A stretch of DNA of 64,000 nucleotides. It comes from Bombardia bombarda. Lineage: Eukaryota > Ascomycota > Sordariomycetes > Sordariales > Lasiosphaeriaceae. Below the pieces are notes generated by a model that saw only the letters and a list, made by a program, of their open reading frames with translations, did no database searches and was not told the origin of the DNA. Positions 54,497-64,000 of this stretch are shown piece after piece (positions within the stretch are counted from its first letter, which is position 1; each line of letters starts with the position of its first letter). Location: positions 6,967,001 to 7,031,000 of the forward strand of contig JAULSR010000001.1 in NCBI GenBank assembly GCA_030512295.1. Direction: 5' to 3'. Both the position numbers and the translations under genes were made by a program.

Positions 54497-56403
54497 ATGG
54501 CCGAAACAAAAGAGCCAAGTGCCTTCAGGCGCTTCACCGACAAGCTGGCTGTTGAGGCCGAGCCTGGCCTGACCACGGCCCAGTTGATGGTGCGATACTT
54601 TACTTATTACCCCGCTGATTTGGGGTCTTCTATGACCGGCTCATCGGATGTCATACGTACATCCAAAAATGCCCAAGACTGACTGGCCAAACCTCTACAC
54701 AGTTGACGAACCATGATCTCAAGCCAGTAGAGCCTGCCCGTCGCCAATGGGGCCCCTGGAACTTTGTGGGTTTCTGGATTGCTGACTCGTTCAACATCAA
54801 CACCTGGATGATCTCATCGTCCATGATTGTTGGTGGTCTGTCGTGGTGGCAGTCGTGGCTGTGCGTCTGGATTGGTTATGCCATCTCAGGATGCTTCATC
54901 TGCTTGACCGGCCGTATCGGCGCTACCTATCACATCGGATTCCCCGTCGTCAGCAGATCCTCGTTCGGCATCTGGGGCAGTTTGTGGCCCGTCTTTAACC
55001 GCGCTGCTATGGGTATGTACAAAGTCTAAATACCTGATGTATCCGTCTCCTGGCTAACAGTGCCGCCCAACAGCCTGCATCTGGTATGGTGTCCAATCAT
55101 ATATCGGAGGTCATTGCGTCTACATCATGATCAGAGCAATTTGGAAGTCCTGGGTGAGCACATCTTCCATGTGTCCGATTAGACATGACCATTCACTGAC
55201 ATTTCATCCCAGGACCGTGAGACCATCCCGGACACATTCACTGAGGCATCGGGCACCACAACTGCCGACTATGCCTCCTTCTTCATCTTCTGGCTCTGTT
55301 CGCTGCCGGCAATCTGGTTCCCCGTCGAAAAGATCCGCCACTTGTTCACCGTCAAGGCCTACTTCGTTCCAGCGGCAGGCATTGCCTTCCTCATCTGGGC
55401 TGTTGTCCGTGCCGATGGTATCGGCCCTATCGTCAGGCAGCCCGCCAAGGTCCAGGGTAGCAAACTCGCATGGCAGTTTGTTGCTGGCGTCATGAGCTCT
55501 ATCGCCAACTTTGCCACTTTGATCGTCAACGACCCCGATTTCTCTCGTTTCGCCGCCAAGCCCCGCGATGCTCTGTGGTCTCAGCTCTTCACCATCCCCA
55601 TCGGCTTCGCGGTCACGTCATTCATCGGCATCATTGTCTCGTCGTCGTCGACTATCATTTATGGCGGCGAGCCAATCTGGGATCCTCTCGTCTTGCTGGA
55701 GCGTTTCATCGACGATGGTGGCCCGGCCCAGCGATTCGGTGCGTTTGTGATCGCCTTCGCGTTTGCGCTCGCTCAACTAGGCACCAACATTGCTGCCAAC
55801 TCGGTCTCCGCCGGCACAGACATGACGGCGCTGCTTCCGCGCTTCCTCACCATCCGCCGAGGCGGTTACATCTGCGCTGCTGTTGGCCTAGCCATGTGCC
55901 CCTACAACCTGCTCACCTCGAGCAACCAGTTCACGACCTACTTGTCGGCATACAGTGTCTTCCTGTCATCCATTGCGGGCGTCATGATCTCGGACTACTA
56001 TTTTGTGCGTCGCGGGTACCTCGAGGTGAAGGAGCTGTATGACGGCCGCAAGGAGGGCCCGTACTTTTACAACTACGGCATCCACTGGCGTGCCTACGTC
56101 GCTTACATTTCTGGTATCCTGATCAACGTCGTTGGCTTTGCTGGTGCCATTGGCACAGATGTGCCGATTGGCGCAACCTACATCTACAATGTCAACTTCT
56201 TCGGCGGCTTCATCATCTCGGCGGGCGTGTACTGGGGACTGTGCAAGCTATCTCCCATCCCGGCCTGCAGCGACCGGTGGATGGAGGTTGGCGACGAGAT
56301 TGAGGACCTACGTCTTGCCTATGACAGCCAAAACGCCAGCCAAGAGGACGACGATGATATGTCCCGAGGATATAAGGAAGGCCATGACGCGAAATTGGTG
56401 TAA
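54497..56403 (+). CDS. NCS1-family nucleobase/allantoin permease (Fur-type)
   Basis: Plasma-membrane proton symporter for purines, pyrimidines or related compounds. Exons: 54497-54589, 54703-55012, 55074-55153, 55213-56403, giving 557 aa. Introns of 113, 61 and 59 nt are in phase. After a short cytosolic N-tail come NCS1 signatures: [20 protein letters not shown] (TM1), [15 protein letters not shown] (TM3 region), [19 protein letters not shown], and later [15 protein letters not shown] and [18 protein letters not shown]. Twelve hydrophobic segments can be traced. These motifs fit the Fur group (FurA allantoin, FurD uracil/urate); the exact substrate cannot be told. The acidic C-tail ([14 protein letters not shown]) may carry endocytosis signals, as in other Fur proteins. 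Confidence 0.92.
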
Positions 56404-56947
56404 TATAATTGAGACTGTGGTGTTGGATATGCAGCCTTCTTGGGTAAGATGGGAACGAACGGGTAATATGGGTTGGTAAGATGATAGAAATCATTGGAGA
56501 TGTCGTGGCGAATATGAGAGTTCAAGCTCTGCTGTCACTGTCACTGCATGATTCTTAGAGCGTTAGATACCATTGGAATTTGATCTCGAGTTTGGCGACA
56601 TGGGACATTGTGTGAATTCCATCAGCTCCCTCGTATTGTCCGATCTGTCGGGGCGTTCGCGTTCGATGTCGGTATTATGCAGGTACAGTGGGGAGTTGTA
56701 ACATGACTCGACGATAGAGGAGCATGTTAGGAACGCCCTTGTACAAAGTTTCGTCTGGTTGCTGGGATGAAGTATCCAGGGTTCGGGTGCATATTCAGGA
56801 AATTCTGACCCCACAGAATAATTGTCTGGATTGAAAAAGGTAAACTGGTAAGCACTATCATGGTTGTGATGAGGCAAGACAAATCAAGTGAAAAAAGTTT
56901 AAAGGAAAACAAAAGATTGATGGTTTTCCCATGACGTGTTGTGTGAT

Positions 56948-57036
56948 CTCTCCCGCCGGGAATTGAACCCGGGTCCCGAGCGATGCCGAACTTGACAGAT
57001 GACAAGCTCATATACTGACCACTATACTACGGAAGA
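56948..57036 (-). tRNA. tRNA-Asp (anticodon GTC) with a 17-nt intron
   Basis: Read on the minus strand from 57036. Acceptor TCTTCCG pairs with CGGGAGA. The D arm is of the GTAT-AGTGGTC-AGTAT type. The anticodon stem TGAGC pairs with GCTCG, and the loop has GTC at 57003-57001. The T arm is CCGGG-TTCAATT-CCCGG. The segment 56999-56983 falls one base 3' of the anticodon and must be removed to give a seven-base loop, so it is a nuclear tRNA intron. Discriminator G at 56948. Confidence 0.9.
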
Positions 57037-57981
57037 TTAGCAGATGTGGACATCTGTCGTAGTTTGTTGATGGAGAGAGAGGGTCGCTGGTGGGTATATG
57101 TATGGGGTTCAATGTGCGGGATGGACTGAATGCATTGACTAAGTGGTGGCTTGGCAGCGGGAGCTCTCATGTGGGCCGCTGTTCTGGAGTCTGGACCTTG
57201 GGCGGCGGGTACTAGACTAGGAAAGTGGAGTAAGTACTCTAGGTTGACACTTTGATGAACTACAGTGGTTTCGAAGGTAAGGTAGTTGTGTTGTTCTTGT
57301 GGTACCTATGTGGGAAGAGAGGTGGGAGTTGTTTAGAATGATAAGAGAGTGACTGGCTCTTATGTTAGCAGCATTACAAAAGAAAGACTTTTGACCGCTG
57401 AAATGTTTATGAGTATCATGTCCGTATCTTACGTCGGCGATAAAGACCGAATTGTCATTAAAATACGAGAGAATGCAAAGGTCGGGTATTTCTTAAGGTC
57501 ATAATTACCTGGCATATTCTTGTACAAGGTCAGGGCACTTATCCCCACCCTTCATTTTTTTTGATGCAGGATAATGTACACATACTTTACTAGGTGCGGA
57601 TCAATTAACCCCTTATCACCCCCGGTTTATTTTTTCACTCGTCAAATGCATACCGACTCGTCTTCTATGCAGCGTAAACACCAGCGACCACCCAACCCCT
57701 GAATGCTCCCGTTCTTTGTTCGGTCACCAGACCACCTAACTAACCAACTGTGGGGATCTCCCATTTCCCCCACAGTAATCGTCACACATGCATCCGAGAA
57801 CGGGGACTTATACTGGCTTATATTTCCGAAGTGGTAATTGCGGATTTCGAATCGCTTGTCGTAACAGCCAGTACTCTCCCATCTTCATGGCATCCCATCT
57901 GCTCCGACTGGAGACAACCTAATGTTGATCTTTATGAGTGGCCCCAACACACCAACATAATCCCATCTATTATATGAGATC
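57037..57981. other. Upstream region of the second sugar porter
   Basis: About 945 bp, with no supported gene. It holds the tRNA-Asp 5' flank and the promoter of the transporter at 57982. Confidence 0.45.
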
Positions 57982-59721
57982 ATGGCCATCATCGCCAACT
58001 CAACACATCTCCTCCATAGCATCCGTCGACCAAAGAAATACTTCCTCGCCGCACTGTACATCTCCATCGGTGGATTTCTCAATGGCTACGACACGGGCTC
58101 CATCGGCAGCATCACTGAGATGCCGTCGTTCCAAAGCTCCATAGCAACCCTCTCGCCGACGATGCGTGGTCTTACCGTTTCCTTTCTCATGCTCGCAGGC
58201 GCCATCCCGTCTCCCTTTGCTGGACTCCTGGCCGACAAGTTTGGACATTTGCGGATTGTCCTGGCCGGGGCCGTCTTCTTCACCGCCGGAGCGGCCCTCG
58301 AGGCGAGCGCTCTCAACCTGGCTATGCTGCTAATCGGTCGGTCTCTGGTTGGGATTGGAGAAGGGCTTTATCTTGGTAATCTGAACGTGTTTGTTTCATC
58401 CTCTCTCAACGCCACCATGATGGCCAGTCAAAGTGACTGACTGACTGGGTTGTACAGATACATCTGCGAAATCGCACCCAGGTCACGCAGAGGACAACTC
58501 ATGGCCCTGCCCCAGGGCTTGGTGACCCTGGGCATTTGCTGTGGATACTTCACCTGCTACGGCACCATCCGCTTGCCCGGAGAGATGGCATGGCGGTTGC
58601 CTTTTCTCATCCAAGCCGTGGGTGGCGCACTCATGGCACTAACTTGCTTTCTGCTCCCTGAGTCGCCCCGGTGGTTGATGAGTCGGAATCGTATCGAGAC
58701 TGCGGTCCATAACATGTCACTGCTGGATTTCGACCACGATGAGATCCAGCAGGACCTGATGTCGCCCTCTGCAGAGGAGGGTACGGGTGCGCTGGCACAG
58801 CCGCAGTTGAGCTGGCGCAGCGTTAGGGATATCTTTAGGAAGAAGTATCGGTTTAGGACGATGCTTGCGCTGTTTATCCTTGGTATGGTGCAGCTGTGTG
58901 GTATTGATGGTCTGTTATACGTGAGTCACCCAAGATTCGTTCGGTTCAACGTAACAAGATGGCTGATGTTCACGATAGTATGCTCCCACCATCTTCGCCC
59001 AGGCGGGGCTATCCCCTGAGACGGCCTCCTTCGTTGCGTCGGGTGTCTCTGGGATATTGATGTTTGCCATCTCGGTCCCTGCCTTGCTGCTGGCAGATCA
59101 CTGGGGTCGACGAACCCTTGTTATCTGGGGAGGTATTTCTCTCGCCGGTTGTATGACTATCATCGGGTCACTATATGCCTCAAACAGTGTCCTGAGTGAC
59201 CGCGGCGCCGGACGATGGATCGTCATCGTCCTCATATTTGTGTTTGCACTGACGTATTGCGCAACATGGGGGATTGTGGGCAAGATCTACGCAAGCGAAA
59301 TCCAGCCGGGTCATAACAGGGCGACAGCAAACGCCTTGGCCCAGGCTCTGAACTTTGTGAGTACTGTCACCCGATATAACGAGAGCTGTGTGCTGATTTG
59401 GTTGGTGCCGTTGTTTAGTTCACCAACTTCCTCACTGCCTTCATCACGCCCATCTTTCTCGCACGCTCATCTTCAGGCCCCTATTTTCTTTTTGCGGCAC
59501 TGTCTGCATTTACTCTCGGCATATTGTGGATGTATATGCCCGAGACAAGGGGCAGGTCGCTGGAAGCAATTCAAGAGGTCTTTCACCCGCCAGCACAGGA
59601 CTTCTTTGCAAAGCTCCTGGCAAAGAGGAGCCTCAGGCGGCGTGCTGGAAAGTCGGGTCCAGCCCAGAGCCATGAGCCTGTTTTGCATGGACAAGGCACA
59701 ACGTCTATTGAGCTGCAATAA
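57982..59721 (+). CDS. MFS sugar-porter-like transporter
   Basis: Membrane carrier of the sugar porter family. Exons: 57982-58388, 58458-58920, 58979-59356, 59419-59721, giving 516 aa. Introns of 69, 58 and 62 nt keep phase. Signatures: GGFLNGYDTGSIGS in TM1, ADKFGHLR after TM2, EIAPRSRRGQ after TM4, PESPRWLMSRNR after TM6 and MPETRGRSLE after TM12. The TM7 motif that is QQLTGIN in the hexose porters reads QLCGIDGLLYYAPT here, with Leu for the second Gln. A substrate different from glucose is therefore likely, though not certain. It differs clearly from the transporter at 2644, so the two are not recent duplicates. Confidence 0.9.
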
Positions 59722-59982
59722 GAGGGTAGACTTAATACCTAGGGTCGATTAGGTGTAGCGGTGGTATGAAGATCGGTGTTGGTGATGGTCAAGCTAGGGT
59801 GCTTGTCTGGTAATGATGGCTGCCAGGTATTGTGAACATTGAATATGAGGATAAATGAGAGAAAATGTTTGCAAAGTGTGTCTGCACTAGGAGCTGTTTG
59901 CAGGTTAGTTGACTCTCACCTAAAGACAGAGTAAAGTCACTACAGCAGTCAACAGTCTTTATTTTGCATCCAAGTTTACGTA

Positions 59983-60618
59983 ATGATGGCGAGCATGAAC
60001 AAATTTACTCGAGAGTCATCTCCACGTACTCTAGAAACACCAGGTAGCAACACTCAGACGTATCCTGATCCTAATACGACAATTTCAGAATTTGAACATG
60101 GCCCATCTTCCGTGAGTTCTCATACCCTCAGCGCCAGAACACAAACAACACCTCAAGCAAGCAAATCGCCCTCTCCCACCGTGAAGAATGAATATCAAGA
60201 TCGGTCTCCCACACCCACTGCAGCACGGTCGCCTAAAATAAAACAAGAAAACAGTCCCATCTCAAGCGCAAGCGGCATACCCTCCCACAAAAAGGCCATC
60301 GTCATTTGCACCGACCTCAGCTGGGATCCCAACAGCTCCAAGGTCAAGGAGCTTTCCGGCTACATGACCAAGACCCTGCAAGACTGTATGCCCGAGACAA
60401 AATGGTGGCAAATAGAGCATGTTAGGAGCCGGCCCTTCCTGGACAGCCCGGGCCTAGTTGATGTATTCAATGATACATGGGCAGTCCTCCCAAGTGACAA
60501 TCCCCGGGGAACTCATCATCGTAAAAGATACTTGTCTATATATTGGCCCTACTTGACAACCAGCACATACCACCACCATTTCATGAAAACTGCACGCATG
60601 TTCCTGTTAAAGGACTAG
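59983..60618 (+). CDS. Hypothetical protein, possibly truncated
   Basis: A 211-aa single-exon frame. The first half is disordered and Ser/Thr/Pro-rich with SPSPTVKNEYQDRSP and AARSPKIKQENSPI. The second half looks folded: KKAIVICTDLSWDPNSSKVK, then KELSGYMTKTLQDCMPETKW, then VDVFNDTWAVLPSDNPRG. No family recognised. After the TAG at 60616 the same frame goes on for 23 more codons of coding-like sequence (GRQIIFLVNNWEDNK) before the next stop, so the gene may have been shortened by a nonsense change or continue in an unplaced exon. Confidence 0.5.
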   Translation: MMASMNKFTRESSPRTLETPGSNTQTYPDPNTTISEFEHGPSSVSSHTLSARTQTTPQASKSPSPTVKNEYQDRSPTPTAARSPKIKQENSPISSASGIPSHKKAIVICTDLSWDPNSSKVKELSGYMTKTLQDCMPETKWWQIEHVRSRPFLDSPGLVDVFNDTWAVLPSDNPRGTHHRKRYLSIYWPYLTTSTYHHHFMKTARMFLLKD

Positions 60619-61083
60619 GAAGATGTTAAAGGCCGGCAGATAATCTTCCTTGTGAACAACTGGGAAGACAATAAATCTAAATTTCCTTAGTGCGGCGAGG
60701 GGCTAGGCAGACCGTCGGATATGATACAGACCCACGTAGTGTTCATCAGTAGGAGGTCTAGCGATATAACATTCTAATACAAGTCCAGCGACCCCCTTAG
60801 CCTCAGCTTAGAAAGCAGCCAAGAGCTAGATATCGAGTCAGAGGACGAATGGAAAACGGCACTGAACACGATGCTTTCATATAATGATGCCTATGGCTCA
60901 GGAAACTCACAACATGTGCCGCATTGGAACAGATGGTAGAGTCAGAAATGGACACACCGAAGACTAGAAGAACGAGTAGGTGTCTCCGGTGATCTGGAAA
61001 CAGACAACGAAATAAGAAACAAATGTAAAACATACCAAACTGTGCTCACAAAACTCCACACGGAGAGCTTATTCCAGCCATCA
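60619..61083. other. Convergent intergenic region
   Basis: About 465 bp between two genes that face each other. The left end may hold a lost C-terminus of the hypothetical gene. No other feature seen. Confidence 0.4.
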
Positions 61084-64000
61084 TCACGCCCACACCGTCC
61101 CCCAAAGCCACTCGGCCACCTCCCTCTGATACGCAAGCGTCTTCATCTCAGCATCCATCCTCGCCTCCTCATCCCCCCACAGGTACTTATTCCTCCACCC
61201 AGCCGAATCAAACCCATGCACCACATCCGGCACCAGCAACCACCTCGTGCTCCCCTCATCCCCCCCTCCCCAACTCTCACACCACCCAAACCTCTCCCCA
61301 TCCCCATCCCCCCATCATCCAAACACCCCCTCCACCTCCCCACCGCCCTCCTCCCCACCACCGCACCCCCATCCGGCACCACCCTGTTCCCGGCCCACGA
61401 GCACGCCGCCCGCCAGCTCTCGTGCGCCAGACAGTCCAGCTCGGCGGCGATGACGAACACGTGCGGCGGCAGGTCGGCGCGCGCCGCGTACGCCGGCGAC
61501 AGCAGCGGGTCCGCCGTGTCGTGGCCGTAGGGGATGTAGCTCCACGCGCTCGACGGCAGCAGCCGCGCCATCCAGTCCAGGCCCGGGCCCCAGCCGCGCG
61601 GGCCGCGGAGCTGTCGCTTGTAGGGGCGCGTGCGCGCCTTGGTGGAGGGGGGCGTGCTGAAGTCGAGGATGCCGCAGATGGAGATTACCGCGGCGGGAGG
61701 GGGGTGGGATCGGAGCGGTGGGGGTGGGGGTGGTGGTTGGGTACTGCTGCTGCTGCTGCTGCCGCGGCTGCTGCGGCTGCTGGCTGTGTAAGGGTGGGTG
61801 TATCGCGGGGTGTTGCTGGTAGTATTGTCGCAGGTGTTGTGATAGTTGTTGTTGTTCTGACTGTAGCTGTGGGGATCGTAGCCTGTCCGGACACTGGGCA
61901 GCTGGGCGAGGGCTAGGGCGAGGTTGGCGCCTGCGTCAAATCCGCTGAGAACGGTGCGCATGCGGTCGATGGGGAGGGACTCGTCGTTGAGCACGGCGTG
62001 GTAGAGGGCCTCGGCATCGAGGAGCGGGGCGGGGAAGGCGGCTGCCCAGGGGGCCTTGGAGTAGTTGAGCGAGATGACGAGGACGGTGAAGGCGTCGGAG
62101 AAGGTGCGGTTCCAGTTGTCGTCGTCGGAGGCGTGTCCGACGGTGAACCCGCCGCCGTGCAGAGTGAACAAGGTGGGGAGCAGAGTCGGCGAGGTCAGGT
62201 CATAGTGTGAAGGGAAGAAAATGCTAGTAATGGTCAATCTTTATTGACTCTGGCTCATTCTTACTCACAGGAGGAATATCTTACCGAACTGGCAGACGTC
62301 GACGTATTGGATAGGCTTTTATAATGTCTGGCCGCTCCGGGGGAGGGTAGTATATGTCACGCAGCCCGCGATATAGTCCCATGGGCACAGTAAGTCCTTG
62401 TATCATGCCGACCGAGGCTGCGTGAAATGCCCGCTCGATTACCGGCGGAGCATCCCATTCTTGCCTACCGGGTCTGCCATGGCTGGGATATCTACCTCGA
62501 TTATACCTGCCGCCTGTCCTACTCCGACTTCGAGTTCTTGAAGAAGGGGACCTATGATCTCCGGGTACGTATGCTTCGGACGGTGAAGATAGTATATTAA
62601 CCACCCAGTCTCCGTTGCTAGATTCACTTGGTGTTTGTGCCGAATAAGAATTGGTTTGGGATTGATCTTGTAACTTGTAGATGGAGGCTTCTCTGGAGAG
62701 CTGGCTTCTTGGGGGCTCCTTCAGTGGGCTTCCGTCAAAGCGTGGTTGAGCTGAAGTGCTTGAGGCTAACAGAGGCTGGTTGTAAGGCCTAGAGGGCAGT
62801 GGAAACTCTGGCGCATAGTCTGTAATCCTCCAAACCTCGTGGTAATGAGCTCGTTGTTCAACTCCTTCGAATTCGGGGCCGACTCTCCTGTTCTGGTCAC
62901 TGCGCTCAACCGTAACATGAGATAACAGGCCTGATGGTGAATGAATGGGATCTGTCGCCCTTGGTGTCTGCAGGCGCCTGTCTTTGTCAACTATGGTCGA
63001 GTCTTTGAGATTGCGAGCTGCTGAATCTTCCGAAGGAAAGTGGGCTTCTTGATCTCGCTGTAGCGTCTTGGTTTCCGACTTTGACCTTGTGGGCTTGCTT
63101 GTTTGATCAGGGGTTGCTTCTGGGGTTAACGGAAGACTTCCGGTTGGTATCGAACGATGTGGAGTTGATGGACGGGAGAAAGGTGTCGAAGCCCAATGTC
63201 TAGCCTCATCATCGTGGAATGTCATGTCTTCATCGAATGCGCACGTATCGTCGTCAAACTCTTCGACAACAAATGGAGGCGTGTCTGGCGGGCTGGATGT
63301 GATGCCTTTTGTCATTTCCTCCCTCCTTTGGCCTGGAATTACTCTCGGTGTTGGCATGGGTACGGGAGTAAGCCCCGTGGGTGTTCTGGGTTTACCCAGA
63401 CGCAGTTCAGATTCAGAACCAAAACTATGTGCTTGGTTATCGTGGTGGGTCTTGTCAAAAGCTATTGCATCTTCATCAGTCGCCATAGTCTCGAAGTTGT
63501 CGTCGTCAGCGTCTGCGTCTTTGTACTGACCGGTTCCATGTGATTCGACCACATTGACGTCGTTCAATATTTCTTGAATTGGCGAACCAACACGACCAAA
63601 TTCTTCATAGTCCTGCCGCCGTGTTACACCACTCTTCTGTCCTTCCTCTTCCACCCCTTTGTTTTCCTCCAACAAAGATAGTGCAGCTGTCAACTCGGGC
63701 ATCTCAGGCACGATACTTATTCTGCTTCTCGGGCCGAGGTCTCTTGGCCTGCTCTTGCTTCGGCCCATGCTCTTGCTTCTGCTCCTCTCTTCCCACAAGG
63801 CGATACGTTCGCGGGTGCTGGCACTATTCTCCCTTCTGGCCGATGGCACCTTGATAGCCTCATTGTTGTCAGAAGTGGTCACGCCCGTTGTATCACTGCC
63901 TCTGTCCTGCCTGCTCCGAGTCCGTCCCCTCTCTTCATCGGTGTTCTCTTCCGTGTCTCGCACATGCTGAAGCTGCTTGATTGCGTTTGTCAAGTCAATG
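61084..64000 (-). CDS. Long disordered protein fused to an alpha/beta-hydrolase (fold-3) domain with Asp at the nucleophile site; 5' end outside window
   Basis: Exons: 64000-62285 (still open at the edge), 62223-61344 and, less certain, 61293-61084, giving 934 aa in the window. The first intron (61 nt, GTAAGA donor, CTAG acceptor) links two long frames: PIRRRLPVR continues as IFFPSHYDL. The N-terminal ~500 residues are Ser/Arg/Pro/Asp-rich, with RSRSK-type repeats. The hydrolase domain has the oxyanion motif FTLHGGGF at 62159-62148, NYSKAP, then the elbow LSGFDAGANLAL, where family members carry Ser. It goes on with AAELDCLAHES (acid) and VPDVVHGFD (His, 61218-61216). A 60-aa Asn/Ser/Pro repeat insert splits the domain. 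The 50-nt second intron (61343-61294) has weak G-rich ends; a frameshift is the alternative. Either way the frame with the His and EVAEWLWG end resumes there. Confidence 0.75.

Noticed and set aside
61422..61916. 164-codon plus-strand frame with an Ala run
   Set aside because: It is antisense to the Ser/Pro-repeat insert of the hydrolase gene.

Overview
The window reads as nuclear DNA of a filamentous ascomycete, most likely a Sordariomycete. Genes are split by short introns (mostly 49-126 nt) with GTRNGT-like donors, CTAAC/CTGAC-type branch points and YAG acceptors. Codon choice is C/G-rich at third positions, and intergenic stretches of 1-5 kb separate the genes. The families also fit: Zn2Cys6 and C2H2 regulators, a PTH11-like rhodopsin-fold protein, BYS1, GH10 and AA7 enzymes, sugar porters and an NCS1 permease. 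No provirus, plasmid, rDNA, CRISPR array or intact transposon is visible.

Layout. 0-7 kb: 3' part of a Zn2Cys6 transcription factor (-), a hexose-type MFS transporter (-), a low-complexity hypothetical gene (+). 8-17 kb: a housekeeping block of TAF6 (+), mitochondrial SDHC (-), an F-box-like gene broken by one in-frame TGA (+) and cytosolic TyrRS (-). 17-23 kb: a MUP1-like amino-acid permease (+), an intron-containing tRNA-Ile(AAT), a PTH11/rhodopsin-like membrane protein (+). 23-27 kb: small hypothetical genes and a secreted BYS1 protein. 28-34 kb: ribosome-biogenesis genes NOB1 (+) and NOP10 (-), then a proline-rich hypothetical (-). 34-45 kb: a gene-poor stretch holding a C2H2 regulator, a predicted spliced small secreted protein and a possible gene relic. 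45-49 kb: a convergent AA7 oligosaccharide oxidase and GH10 xylanase. 51-57 kb: a small hypothetical with a long intron, the divergent pair SEC72 (-) and an NCS1 nucleobase permease (+), an intron-containing tRNA-Asp(GTC). 58-64 kb: a second MFS sugar porter, a short hypothetical, and a 5'-truncated gene encoding a long disordered region fused to an alpha/beta-hydrolase whose nucleophile position is Asp.

Functional themes. NOB1, NOP10, TyrRS and two tRNA genes serve translation; TAF6 serves transcription initiation; SDHC serves respiration; SEC72 serves protein entry into the ER. GH10 would release xylo-oligosaccharides outside the cell, which AA7 could oxidise and the two sugar porters could compete for. 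That link is inferred from enzyme class and proximity.

Exon boundaries were derived by eye from splice signals, and each gene model was checked so that its coding length and phases are consistent. No database search was run, so family names rest on recognisable motifs.
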